From the NCBI RefSeq assembly GCF_017743935.1, contig NZ_JAGHRE010000017.1:1-64000 (forward strand): 64,000 nt of DNA, given 5' to 3'. How positions within the stretch are numbered: position 1 is the stretch's first letter; every line of letters starts with the position of its first letter. This DNA is from Tropicibacter sp. R16_0 (GTDB lineage Bacteria > Pseudomonadota > Alphaproteobacteria > Rhodobacterales > Rhodobacteraceae). Positions 1 to 7,812 of this stretch are shown here, piece after piece. The notes below the pieces were generated by a model. That model worked only from the letters and a program-made list of their open reading frames with translations, made no database searches and was not told the DNA's origin. The translations under genes and the position numbers were made by a program.

Positions 1-18
1 GAGGGAGGGGGAGGCTTG

Positions 19-41
19 GGTCCCCGCATCTCGCGGGGACC
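19..41. terminator. Stem-loop downstream of the DUF2852 gene
   Basis: The arms GGTCCCCGC (19-27) and GCGGGGACC (33-41) are perfectly complementary around a 5-nt loop. The hairpin lies about 25 bases past the minus-strand stop codon at 64. There is no clear T-run, so it could be a weak terminator or an RNA-stabilising 3' end. Confidence 0.45.
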
Positions 42-63
42 GGTGGGAAGAGGGGCCTGCGGA

Positions 64-501
64 TCAGGCCACGTCGTCCTTTTTGTCGTCGGAATTGGCC
101 GCTTCGCGTGCCCGGTCATTCATGAACTGATCGAACTCGGACTTGTCCTTGGCTTCACGCAGCCGCTCCAGGAAGGCCTCGAAATCCACCTGCTCTTGCT
201 CCAGACGGGCCAGGGTGTCGGCCTTGTAGCTGTCAAAGGCGGTGTTGCCGGTCTGGCGCATTGCGTGCATGCCATGACGTTTCCAGGATTTGCTTTGGCG
301 GCGGCAGGATTTGCTGAACATGCGGTCACTCCAGATCATGTAGAACAGTAGGGCAAGGCCGATGGGCCAGAAGAAGACAAAGCCAAGGACCATGGCGGCG
401 ATCCATGCGCCTTTGCCTTTGCTGTCGAGCCAAGCTTCGGTGCGATGCAACCAGCCCGGGTTCGACGGGGCGGTGGCAACGGGGTCGGTCATAGTGGTCA
501 T
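64..501 (-). CDS. DUF2852 family membrane protein
   Basis: This 145-residue protein has a central hydrophobic segment around residues 30-55 (AAMVLGFVFFWPIGLALLFY) and then a charged, helical, probably cytoplasmic tail ending in acidic and lysine-rich residues. This matches my memory of the DUF2852 family, common and uncharacterised in alphaproteobacteria. The start at 501 is preferred because GGAGAG lies just upstream; the frame is open 14 codons further, without a Shine-Dalgarno. A second ATG three codons in is also possible. Function is unknown. It stands alone, with three inverted repeats about 130-200 bp upstream. Confidence 0.75.
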   Translation of the reverse strand: MTTMTDPVATAPSNPGWLHRTEAWLDSKGKGAWIAAMVLGFVFFWPIGLALLFYMIWSDRMFSKSCRRQSKSWKRHGMHAMRQTGNTAFDSYKADTLARLEQEQVDFEAFLERLREAKDKSEFDQFMNDRAREAANSDDKKDDVA

Positions 502-633
502 TGTCAGTCTCTCCAGATCAAGGTTTATGTGAATGCCTTTCACATTGGGTAAGATGGGGGCTGGATCCGAGGATGCAAGAGGTGATGTGAATGTTTTTTA
601 CATTGACGCTTTCGAGCGAGCGCGACAGAGAAA

Positions 634-701
634 GTTGCATGGCGCAACACTGTAGCGCGACACAGAAAGTTGCACGGCGCAACACAGAAAGTTGCAGCAA
701 C
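634..701. repeat. Three GTTGC/GCAAC inverted repeats
   Basis: GTTGCATGGCGCAAC (634-648), GTTGCACGGCGCAAC (669-683) and GTTGCAGCAAC (691-701) are dyads with GTTGC/GCAAC arms. The surrounding motif (ACAGAAAGTTGC) is also partly repeated. They lie upstream of the DUF2852 gene and directly past the stop of the next minus-strand gene. They could be operator sites or a small tandem duplication; no function is shown. Confidence 0.6.
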
Positions 702-1208
702 TCAATTCTTGCTAGGAATGGATAGGGGTGGGTCGAGCAAGATGTCCGAGAGCTTGTAAACGCCGGTACCAAATGCAGCGATCGAAACCAAGCCAAGTAG
801 AACGGCCAGTAGGTGCATTGCACGGGAACACCACTTGTAGAAATCGGAAACGCAAGTCCTATGTATGTACGGAGGGTGGTCGGAGAGATGATAGCTCGCA
901 GCGTTGGCTCCCTGAAGGTACAAAACCGCATAAGCGGTCATTGAAGTGAACACGGCTGATCCTGCCCCCCAGGCAAACCAAATCAACGCACTCACGATGG
1001 CAGGTAAGTCTGTTACCACCTGTGACCCTTGCGAGGCGACAGAGGCAACAAAACCTAGCATGGCGACTGCCGCCCCGCCGTTTAGTAACAGCATTGCCTT
1101 TATGGCATCCGACGACATTCCCGTTGCCGTTTGGTTGGCAAAGGCAATGTAGTCCGAGACTCGCTTCCGAGCATTTTCAGCTGCTTGTCGATCAGTATCT
1201 TCGTTCAT
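702..1208 (-). CDS. Hypothetical small membrane protein
   Basis: This is a 168-residue protein with a charged N-terminus (about residues 1-30) and about four hydrophobic stretches: roughly residues 36-60, 68-85, 85-100 and 130-155. The ATG at 1208 is preferred over one 15 codons upstream because AAGG lies at suitable spacing. I recognise no family. It sits alone at the edge of the accessory region next to the Panacea pair. Small four-helix membrane proteins occur in such regions as effectors or as orphans, but nothing here identifies a role. Confidence 0.55.
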   Translation of the reverse strand: MNEDTDRQAAENARKRVSDYIAFANQTATGMSSDAIKAMLLLNGGAAVAMLGFVASVASQGSQVVTDLPAIVSALIWFAWGAGSAVFTSMTAYAVLYLQGANAASYHLSDHPPYIHRTCVSDFYKWCSRAMHLLAVLLGLVSIAAFGTGVYKLSDILLDPPLSIPSKN

Positions 1209-1540
1209 TTTGGTACCTTGGGCTATGTTTTTAAGGGTGTTTGAAAGGTTCAAAAAGGAATAGCGAAATCCATCAGACTAGTCTGGAGCCGCCGACGCCG
1301 CATTCCACGCTTTGTCCCCTATTACTTGTTGGACGGGCTCGTGCTTGCCACTCTTGAAACCAAGCAGCATCGAACTTTGCCTTTGGAACTCGCGAAGATT
1401 TCAGTATTCGCCCGCTTTGCCAGCGCCAGTTCAGGTGCGAGGGCCGCAGCACCTTCGCACTAGGCCCATGAACCTAATCCGCGAAGTAAACCAACTGTGG
1501 GCTATCTGTGTTCCGTCCAAGCTCGTAGGTGCATTGAGAG
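1209..1540. other. Intergenic stretch without a recognised feature
   Basis: No reading frame here has a plausible start, ribosome site and composition. It separates the probable toxin gene (ending at 1541 on the minus strand) from the small membrane protein gene. I see no hairpin with a T-run. Confidence 0.4.
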
Positions 1541-2275
1541 TTAGTTCTCTGGTTCTTGAGCCAATTCTATGAGGTATTGATAAATGGAATCCGCTGCATC
1601 GTTCAGATACGCACGGTCTAGCAGATCGCCTTCTGCCAGACGATGTATCCTTGGTCTTCTTGTTTTAGAACTCCGGACACCGCCTCTGGGACCAATTTCG
1701 TCCGGTCTACTGAGATCCAATATTTCCACGTCGAATTGCTCAAAGTCTTGGTCTTCGGCAACGTGATTGTAGTAAATCAGAGATAGACAAACCCTCAGCT
1801 CATCTGAGGACAGTTCTTTGCTCCGCGGATAGACGAATTGAAAGGCACCGCGATCCCCGTCGACCACATAATGTTCAACACTCATGGGGACAGCGCGATC
1901 GACACCAAATTTCAAAGTGTTTCGGGGGTGATCGCCGTATGCCTTCCATGGCTTGGAACGGACAAAATCAAACATACAACGAGCCAGTTCTAGGTTGGCC
2001 GGTTGATCTTTTTTCTGTGAAACAATCTTCAAGGAACGCTCGATAGCTTCGAGGTCCATAGTGTTCGAGGGATCAAGCCCTAGAGGTACACCCATAATGT
2101 TCTTGATTTGACTGCGAAAACCCTTGTACGAGGGCCAGTTTCCCCTGGCCCGATCAACATACATACGCAAATGATCTTTTCTTTGCGAATCTGGCTTTGA
2201 AACGGCGGTTGCGAAGTCTATGAAAAGGTAGCGGTTTAATAGATTGATTATCTCTTTTTGCCGTTTACTTCTCAC
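1541..2275 (-). CDS. Candidate toxin of a PanAT-type toxin-antitoxin pair; unknown domain
   Basis: This 244-residue protein has a basic N-terminus (RSKRQKEI), a central mixed region and a basic patch near residue 205 (SSKTRRPRIHR). I recognise no domain. The start is GTG at 2275. AGGAGG overlaps the TAG of the upstream Panacea gene at about 5 nt spacing, so the two genes are very probably translationally coupled. Panacea (DUF4065) proteins are known antitoxins that pair with many unrelated toxin folds, so position is the main reason for calling this a toxin. No catalytic motif supports a particular mechanism. It could instead be an unrelated phage-type protein. Confidence 0.6.
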   Translation of the reverse strand: MRSKRQKEIINLLNRYLFIDFATAVSKPDSQRKDHLRMYVDRARGNWPSYKGFRSQIKNIMGVPLGLDPSNTMDLEAIERSLKIVSQKKDQPANLELARCMFDFVRSKPWKAYGDHPRNTLKFGVDRAVPMSVEHYVVDGDRGAFQFVYPRSKELSSDELRVCLSLIYYNHVAEDQDFEQFDVEILDLSRPDEIGPRGGVRSSKTRRPRIHRLAEGDLLDRAYLNDAADSIYQYLIELAQEPEN

Positions 2276-2283
2276 CTTGCCTC

Positions 2284-2772
2284 CTACGCGACGCTCAACC
2301 CTTCAAAATGGCTGGCAATCATCTCGTTACTGATTCTCATTCCAATGTTAGCAGATTGCTTTGATGTACTCCGAGTCATTGTCCAAGGTGTACCGTCGGA
2401 ATGAGTAATTTCAACCAATTCGAAACTAGGGATGGCCAGATACTTCTCGAGATGTCTCTCAATTGTCTCACGGGCTGTATTGCTTTGAATAGGGGGCAGT
2501 TCTTTGGTTGTGCGCCGAATTGGATCAAATGCCGTCGCAAATTCTGTGATCGGTTGGTCTTCAAATTTCTTGAATGCATTGTAAAGGCTGCGCTGAACAG
2601 GACCGTAATCCCATGCTTCGAACGCTGAACTAATGAGCGGTTCTCCGTGCTCCACTAGATGATGTCCGCTCAAGAAGTAACAAATCTTTTGGATGTCGAT
2701 CTGAGTAACGTCGTAACCCTTGGACCATGCCGACTTTAGGACTTCATTTGCTACCACTCGTGCATCGTACAT
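2284..2772 (-). CDS. Panacea-domain (DUF4065) antitoxin-like protein
   Basis: This 162-residue protein opens with YDARVVANEVLKSAW and carries the hallmark IQKICYFLSGHHLVEHGEPL followed by FEAWDYGPV. That pattern (L/I-QK-x-x-Y-x-x-G...G-x-P-L...E-x-W-x-x-GPV) defines the Panacea/SocA/GepA family. In family members the domain neutralises toxins such as SocB or the varied PanT proteins. The ATG at 2772 has GGGGAG upstream; an in-frame GTG three codons earlier is less well placed. The partner gene starts 8 bp after its stop. Autoregulation is possible but no operator was identified. Confidence 0.85.
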   Translation of the reverse strand: MYDARVVANEVLKSAWSKGYDVTQIDIQKICYFLSGHHLVEHGEPLISSAFEAWDYGPVQRSLYNAFKKFEDQPITEFATAFDPIRRTTKELPPIQSNTARETIERHLEKYLAIPSFELVEITHSDGTPWTMTRSTSKQSANIGMRISNEMIASHFEGLSVA

Positions 2773-3105
2773 CTCACACACTCCCCTATGTTCTTGTCCG
2801 CGCTGCTACTAAAGCTTGCCTCACCTTTCAATAATCTGACCAGAAAATAGTGATCTTCATTCGCAAAACCTGCGGCAATTTCACGTTTTCCTGTGATTTT
2901 TGTCACAGAGTTAGAGACTTGAACCGTCGCATCCGGAGCTTCTATCGAACTCTACCTGCCACACTGTTTATCCTTCATTGACCGGAATCAAACTAACTTG
3001 GCCAACTGAAGCGATCGGGAGCATGCTCTGGTCGGCGGGATTGAACAATGATGCACCACACCCCGTGCCGGGGGAGCTTGTCCCCCGGCCTTCTGCCCTT
3101 CGGGA
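2773..3105. other. Intergenic region upstream of the Panacea pair
   Basis: The part near 2773-2950 must hold the promoter of the minus-strand Panacea pair. It is AT-rich, but I cannot pick clear -35/-10 boxes. The part near 3060-3105 belongs to the repeated 3' end of the LamG gene and contains a strong hairpin described separately. Confidence 0.4.
3067..3089. terminator. GC hairpin past the LamG gene
   Basis: The arms GCCGGGGGA (3067-3075) and TCCCCCGGC (3081-3089) enclose a 5-nt loop. The hairpin lies about 17 bases past the minus-strand LamG stop and has no T-run. A degraded version occurs at the equivalent place beside the LamG relic near 12081-12103, so it travelled with the gene. Confidence 0.5.
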
Positions 3106-3960
3106 TTACCCTCGATACTCGCTGATCAGGCGCAGTTCGATGTTGTCCAGGACGTCACCGGACAGTGGTGCGGCGGCGACCCAGCAACTGCCAATGTCAC
3201 CCTTGAAGCCATATTCAGGCGCAGCACCTGGCAAGCCGGTGGCACCGATACGGATCTGTTGGGCCCCACCGACGGTCGAGATGTCCTTGTCAGCGCCCCC
3301 GCTGGTGCGGGTGTCGATGTCGGCCCAATCGCCGCGATCGACCCGCACGCGCAGACGCTGCAATGCGTGGTCGAACACGCCGACGGCGATGTGCCATTCA
3401 CCATCACGGAAGTCACCGGTCCCTGCGGGATTGGCAAAGAGCGAGTCGCCGTTCAGACAGCAGCGGATGTCCTCGGTTCCCGAAGACGTACCCCAGCCAA
3501 GCGTCAGCCCTGAGTAGCGGAAATTGGTCGACGTGTTGTAGGTGCGGCTCTGGTTCAGGGCGTTGCCGATGATCGCGCCGCCACCATCGGAAGGGCAGCG
3601 GAAGGCGGCAACGAATGTGAAACCGCTTTCCACTGCCAGCACGGTCTGGGCAGGATCGCTGATCAGGCTGCCGCCCTCGATGACCGAACCGCCTTCACCT
3701 GAACCGATAAAGGACAGATGACCCTCTTGGACAGTTGGCTTGAACTGAGCCTCGGCCGGGACCATGCGGACCCCGTTGACGAAGGACCGCAGGGCAAAGG
3801 GCTTGGACGATACCAATCCTTCGGTCATGGCCTTTCCGGGCTTCAGGACCGCGCGGGCGGCGGCGTGTTCGGCAAAGGCGATCTCGGCCGGGTCGAGCAG
3901 GGCGCCGGGCAGGTTCTCGTTGTTGGTTTGGGCATCATTGCGCAGAATGCGAGCTTTCAT
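3106..3960 (-). CDS. LamG / concanavalin-like beta-sandwich protein
   Basis: This is a 284-residue protein. The N-terminal third resembles a structural linker (MKARILRND; FALRSFVNGVRMVPAEAQF). The rest looks like a LamG-type jelly roll: FTFVAAFRCPSDGGGAIIGN, then DGEWHIAVGVFDHALQRLRV with the typical 'W-H-hydrophobic' strand, and a closing GFKGDIGSCWVA. No signal peptide or catalytic motif is seen. The ATG at 3960 has GAGG upstream. It starts 8 bp after the stop of the preceding gene and ends the overlapped cassette. Such folds bind sugars or appear in phage and surface proteins. A second, deleted copy of its 3' end lies at about 12.1-12.25 kb. Confidence 0.65.
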   Translation of the reverse strand: MKARILRNDAQTNNENLPGALLDPAEIAFAEHAAARAVLKPGKAMTEGLVSSKPFALRSFVNGVRMVPAEAQFKPTVQEGHLSFIGSGEGGSVIEGGSLISDPAQTVLAVESGFTFVAAFRCPSDGGGAIIGNALNQSRTYNTSTNFRYSGLTLGWGTSSGTEDIRCCLNGDSLFANPAGTGDFRDGEWHIAVGVFDHALQRLRVRVDRGDWADIDTRTSGGADKDISTVGGAQQIRIGATGLPGAAPEYGFKGDIGSCWVAAAPLSGDVLDNIELRLISEYRG

Positions 3961-3968
3961 CTCGGACC

Positions 3969-4988
3969 TCACAGGTTGAAACCGGCGCGGATCAGCCGCG
4001 ACCGGAGGTTGGTGTAATCGTAGGATTGGACGGGTTTCGCCCCGTCACTCAGGCATTGCGCCGCCAGGGTGCCGCAGACCTCGCCCATCATCCCAAGGAG
4101 GGGTTCAAGGCGGATTGCGCTCCAGGCGACGGAGGTGGACGAGACCAGGTTGCTGACCAGCAGGTTTTCCATGCCGGTGCCAGGCTCGGTCATCATCATC
4201 TTGGGGGACACGTCAAAAGGCTCGGTCGGATCGGGGCCCACGATGTAGCCCTCGACCTGGACGGCAGTTGCGTCATCGGGATCAGGCCAGACCGTGACCT
4301 CTTTGCTGTCGTGCTTGTAGGCAAAGCTGGCGACCCGGTGCGGGTTGGCCGTCACGTTGATCTGGTCCAGGCCGGTCATGCGTTCCCAGCCGTTCAGGCG
4401 CAGACCGGCGCGGACATAGAGCCAATGCGGGAAACCTCGCCCATAGGGGCTGTCGCCGAATTCATCGTCAGGCAGCCCCCAGGTCGCCGCCTTGTCGCGG
4501 ATCACCTGCGGCACGGCCGTGTCGTTTGCCATGAAGTGAAGGAACCCGGCGCACCAGCGGGCCTGTTCCTCGGCAAACGTGTCCCGCGCCGCCCAGTTGC
4601 CGTCCCGGTAGAGCTTGGAGCGCCCAGGCAGATGCAACGACAGGAAGGGGCTGGAGTTCCAGTTGCCGACGCCACCCTGCAAGTCATAGGCGTGGAAGCG
4701 GCCCGCGTCTTCGCCCGGCGCCAGGTTGGTGACAAAGGCCGTTTCGCCATTGGCAATGATCTGCTCTGCCACGGGGGCAAATTGAGCCCGATCGTAGCCA
4801 TCTGGGGCCGCAAAGGGCAGGGCTGTGGCTTCGGCACGTGCAGCGGCGATCCCGTTTGGCATGAGTTCCGCGTTTTCGGCGGCACGACGCAGCAAGGTCT
4901 TCAGGCGGTCCGCTTCGTCGCTTGTGTCGGCTGTGAGCTTTTCGGCCTGGCGCAAGAGATCCTCGACGGTGATCATACCGTCGGCCAT
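3969..4988 (-). CDS. FAD_oxidored (PF12831)-like C-terminal half, lacking the Rossmann part
   Basis: This 339-residue protein matches the C-terminal part of PF12831-type FAD-dependent oxidoreductases (often annotated xanthan lyase): FPHWLYVRAGLRLNG, then MENLLVSNLVSSTSVAWSAI with RLEPLLGMMGEVCGTLAAQ and a closing DYTNLRSRLIRAGFNL. The N-terminus is a charged helical segment (VEDLLRQAEKLTADTSDEAD) and there is no GxGxxG dinucleotide-binding motif. It may therefore not bind FAD in the usual way. Starts at 4988 or 4976 are both possible. It lies between a mini-ORF and the LamG gene in one probable transcript. A structural or substrate-binding role is possible. The family match is from memory. 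Confidence 0.55.
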   Translation of the reverse strand: MADGMITVEDLLRQAEKLTADTSDEADRLKTLLRRAAENAELMPNGIAAARAEATALPFAAPDGYDRAQFAPVAEQIIANGETAFVTNLAPGEDAGRFHAYDLQGGVGNWNSSPFLSLHLPGRSKLYRDGNWAARDTFAEEQARWCAGFLHFMANDTAVPQVIRDKAATWGLPDDEFGDSPYGRGFPHWLYVRAGLRLNGWERMTGLDQINVTANPHRVASFAYKHDSKEVTVWPDPDDATAVQVEGYIVGPDPTEPFDVSPKMMMTEPGTGMENLLVSNLVSSTSVAWSAIRLEPLLGMMGEVCGTLAAQCLSDGAKPVQSYDYTNLRSRLIRAGFNL

Positions 4989-4993
4989 ATCCC

Positions 4994-5053
4994 TCAGGGG
5001 GCCGTCAGGAATGGCTTTGCAGGATCGGCGGTATAAGCACGGTTAGGGTTCAT
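4994..5053 (-). CDS. 19-codon ORF in the cassette
   Basis: The ATG at 5053 overlaps the TGA of the upstream gene (ATGA). The frame encodes a peptide beginning MNPNRAYTADPAKPF and stops 5 bases before the next gene. The overlap suggests coupled translation. It may be a real short peptide or a coupling device for the downstream gene. There is no independent support beyond its placement and codon use. Confidence 0.3.
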   Translation of the reverse strand: MNPNRAYTADPAKPFLTAP

Positions 5054-5370
5054 CTGACAATTTCTCCAAAGAGCAGAAGGGCAAAAGGGAGGGCGAAAAT
5101 GCACAGCGCTCCGATGGTCTCGCCCGCCCAGAAGGCGACGACACAAAGGCGCTGGCGGAATAGGTGCCCCTGAGCCGACGTCGAAATGTCGATCGGCTCA
5201 GGAGCCTCACCTGTGAGTGGTGGTGAATAGAAAGTCCCCGCGCTGGAATTACGCGAACCGGAGGGAAAGCGACCAGGCGCGGGGCAGGTTCCCAAAGCCG
5301 CCACAGGGTCAATATCGGATGAGACCAACGGCTGAGGGGGTAGGGAGTTTCTTGAGGGTTCAGACGGCAT
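5050..5370 (-). CDS. Hypothetical protein with one C-terminal membrane segment
   Basis: This 106-residue protein has a proline- and serine-rich N-terminal two thirds and ends in a membrane segment near residues 77-104 (WAGETIGALCIFALPFALLL). The ATG at 5370 follows GGAGGG at 9 nt and overlaps the stop of the upstream HTH-like frame (TGATG). Its stop in turn overlaps the mini-ORF. I recognise no family. The layout suggests a membrane-anchored component expressed together with the FAD_oxidored-like and LamG proteins. Confidence 0.55.
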   Translation of the reverse strand: MPSEPSRNSLPPQPLVSSDIDPVAALGTCPAPGRFPSGSRNSSAGTFYSPPLTGEAPEPIDISTSAQGHLFRQRLCVVAFWAGETIGALCIFALPFALLLFGEIVR

Positions 5371-5612
5371 CAGGACGCACCCTCCGAGGCCCCATGGACC
5401 TTGGGGCAATAGACACCCTTCGCCTTCAGGTGAGGGATGACATCTTGTTCTGGGCTCTCGATTGGGACGCCGAGCGTTAGGAGAAAGCAGCGCATGGCTT
5501 TGGCCGAAGGATTGGGGTCTTCGGCTGTGAGGAGGTTCCTCAAATACCCAGGCGAGTAACCCGACAGTTCGGACAGGCTCCGAAGGGTGACTTAGAATGT
5601 CCTGCGACCCAT
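5370..5612 (-). pseudogene. HTH-like small protein interrupted by an in-frame TAA
   Basis: A frame starting at ATG 5612 reads MGRRTF, meets TAA at 5592-5594, and then continues open for over 70 codons: TLRSLSELSGYSPGYLRNLL, a segment around GVPIESPEQDV, and an end at HGASEGAS with a TGA overlapping the next start (TGATG). The segment after the stop has helix-turn-helix character (SELSGYSPGYLRNLL). There is no good start codon between the TAA and that segment. The simplest reading is a nonsense-mutated regulator or DNA-binding gene. A sequencing error, or a start further upstream, is the alternative. Confidence 0.5.
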
Positions 5613-5847
5613 CAGTAAACCAAGTCCAGGTTGAAAGATCTACTGGAGGAGGAGAGAACAGTCGCCAGCTTTTGGCTAGGCTGGTTGGGCGAGCGGCCTA
5701 GGCGTCTCGGCATTTAGAACACATCTATGGTGGCGTCAGTTGCGAGCTACTCCTCAGTGTTTGGACAGTTTTTGAAAACCCAATAATTCAACAGGCAGCT
5801 TCAGGGCCAAAGAAGACGTTCAGTCTACGCTGGGTAACCAACTGATT

Positions 5848-6285
5848 TTAGGTCGGTGCATTTGGCCATCCAGCTTGGTCCTGCCTCTCCCAAAACTCAA
5901 TTAGATCCCTAAGCAATTCATCGACCGATACTTTAGAGCCGTCGTCCTGGACGATGTTGAGTGGCCTTGCGAAACCAAAGCTAAAGCCCGAAGAAAACCC
6001 TGTTTGAGTCACGGTCTCGATCTTTGGGTTTGCATGCTTTACGCCATTGGACACTCGTCTTGCGAGATCAAACCGTTCGAGTAGGTTCAAGTCATTGGGG
6101 TACAACGTCGGAAAGCTATCTGGGCGGAACTTTTGACCAGTTGCCCATTCGTACAAATGATAGGTCATGACAATTGCGCAGACGGCAGCGCCGACGTCAG
6201 AGTTCGACTGAACAAAACGCTGATACTGCGGGATGACAACGTCTGAGAAGAAATGTTGAGGCGATCCAATGATAAAATCGGGCAT
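5848..6285 (-). CDS. Hypothetical protein, possible HEPN-like helix bundle
   Basis: This 145-residue, mostly helical protein contains RRVSNGVKHANPKI, an arginine followed by Asn and Lys-His. This loosely recalls the R-x(4-6)-H signature of HEPN proteins, but the match is weak and I do not claim the family. The ATG at 6285 has GGAAAG upstream. No membrane segment or signal peptide is seen. Base use is AT-richer than the flanking core genes, consistent with acquisition. Its neighbours are other orphans, so context does not reveal a function. Confidence 0.5.
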   Translation of the reverse strand: MPDFIIGSPQHFFSDVVIPQYQRFVQSNSDVGAAVCAIVMTYHLYEWATGQKFRPDSFPTLYPNDLNLLERFDLARRVSNGVKHANPKIETVTQTGFSSGFSFGFARPLNIVQDDGSKVSVDELLRDLIEFWERQDQAGWPNAPT

Positions 6286-6351
6286 AAATCATCTTTCCAA
6301 AATAATCCTCGGCAAGCAGACTTGTTAAATCAGTTCACTAGCCGAGCTATT

Positions 6352-6753
6352 CTAAGGGTCTAGGTATCTTTGCCCTGCTTCGAGAATGTATACAGCAAGA
6401 ACTGACCTTAGTTCATGAGGTCCCTCTGGGTAGCCCTCTCGCGGACCACCGAAGCCTCGAGAAACATTTACGAAGCCATAGCGTTCTGCCTGTTCAATGC
6501 CTCGAAGAACATCATAAGGATCTTGTTCCACCATAAGCTCATGTTCCAATAGTGCGGGTAGATCAGGGCCTACCCCCTTTACATTTGGGCCTACAATCTC
6601 TCGGATGGCGTGCAAAATTCGTAGTGTGACTTCGTCCAGCAACCTAACCTCCTGACAGCAATGGCCGTCTGCATGTATCTTCCTGCCTAGTAGGGTCACC
6701 ATTGGCTCATGGTGAATCAAATTTGGCCCGTGTACAGAACACTTAGAGCTCAT
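6352..6753 (-). CDS. Hypothetical protein
   Basis: This 133-residue protein has a Cys/His-rich N-terminus (CSVHGPNLIHH, then HADGHCCQE) that could bind a metal, followed by a helical region and a GFGGPREGYPEGPHEL loop. The ATG at 6753 follows AGGGAA. There is no membrane segment. I do not recognise it. It lies 66 bp upstream of the next minus-strand orphan gene and may share a transcript with it. Confidence 0.5.
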   Translation of the reverse strand: MSSKCSVHGPNLIHHEPMVTLLGRKIHADGHCCQEVRLLDEVTLRILHAIREIVGPNVKGVGPDLPALLEHELMVEQDPYDVLRGIEQAERYGFVNVSRGFGGPREGYPEGPHELRSVLAVYILEAGQRYLDP

Positions 6754-6999
6754 TGAAATTCCCTACAACTATGAGTTTCGAAGCGGAACTCGCAAAGTTG
6801 TAAGGATACTAGATCCGGGAGAAAACTTGGACGGATACTCTGAAAGAACTCGCATAGAGGCGTGAGGCTGGGCAGGAGAAGCAAGGAAGGGATCTCGAAA
6901 CTTCGAAGGGATAGGGCGATTGTTCTATCTGGCTGTTCACAACGGTATTTTGCCCATGTACGCTGCTCCATGTTTTGGGCATTTGAGGCTGGGGTTGAG

Positions 7000-7812
7000 A
7001 TGTGGAATTGGATCAAAATCAACTGGGAACGAGTCTTCCTGTTCCTTGCAGCACTGGTGTTTCTAGCTTTCAGCATCCGGTTTCTAGTCAAATCGGAAGT
7101 GTCTGGTGCCACAGCAGCCTTCGTCATGTTTTTTCTTTGTTTGGTTTATGGAAATGTCTCTCGTTTCAAGCGGTTCAAGGGATTGGGTATCGAAGCTGAG
7201 CTATGGGAAGACAAGCAAAAAGAAGCCAATGATCTTATCGACCGTTTGAAAAGCATCGTACAAGTCTACACTGATGAAATCGTGATGACGAAGGTAATGG
7301 CGGGAAGGTTTGGCGGAGGTTCGAGATGGCCAGATCGCTGGGCGCTTTACGAAGAACTTGTCGGACAACACGATAACCTTGGTCAGAAGATCGACTTCCT
7401 GCCGCTCAAGGAGAAGGTTTATCGAATGATGGTTTTTGATGCCGTAGCTTTCCTATCTGGAGAGATTCATAAATCAATTAGTTTGGCGCGCCGACAGGCA
7501 CATGAAAAGGTCGACAAAGAATTTGGAAGCCCCATCAAAGATCACTACGGCTACGAAAAACGATGCAATGAACTGAGGGAATTGAAATTTGAAGAAAGAG
7601 ATTTGTTCGAGGTTTCTAAGTCCGAAAATGTTGCACACTTCGTTTTGAGCAATGCTGAGCGAATAGCGCAAAGCTTGCGGACAGAGTTTGGAATCGAATT
7701 GGAGCTCCCGTCCGGCGAAATTACAAAGTTAAAGCGGGTCGACGAACTATATAGAGCGGGAGACTTCCGCGTCGATCCGGAACTCGTCAAATGGGCAGAT
7801 CGAGAAGTCTAG
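7000..7812 (+). CDS. Hypothetical membrane-anchored protein
   Basis: This is a 270-residue protein. Two adjacent hydrophobic helices near residues 10-28 and 34-52 (VFLFLAALVFLAFSIRFLV; AAFVMFFLCLVYGNV) are followed by a long charged, probably coiled-coil cytoplasmic region beginning ELWEDKQKEANDLIDRLKS. The frame is open 46 codons further upstream, but that stretch lacks protein-like character, so the ATG at 7000 is chosen. Two short N-terminal helices plus a soluble domain recall membrane-tethered sensors, but no known effector domain is visible. Codon use is AT-rich compared with the core. Confidence 0.5.
   Translation: MWNWIKINWERVFLFLAALVFLAFSIRFLVKSEVSGATAAFVMFFLCLVYGNVSRFKRFKGLGIEAELWEDKQKEANDLIDRLKSIVQVYTDEIVMTKVMAGRFGGGSRWPDRWALYEELVGQHDNLGQKIDFLPLKEKVYRMMVFDAVAFLSGEIHKSISLARRQAHEKVDKEFGSPIKDHYGYEKRCNELRELKFEERDLFEVSKSENVAHFVLSNAERIAQSLRTEFGIELELPSGEITKLKRVDELYRAGDFRVDPELVKWADREV

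Noticed and set aside
3718-5036. Plus-strand ORFs opposite the LamG and FAD_oxidored-like genes
   Set aside because: They are mirror frames of GC-rich minus-strand genes with no starts or known domains.
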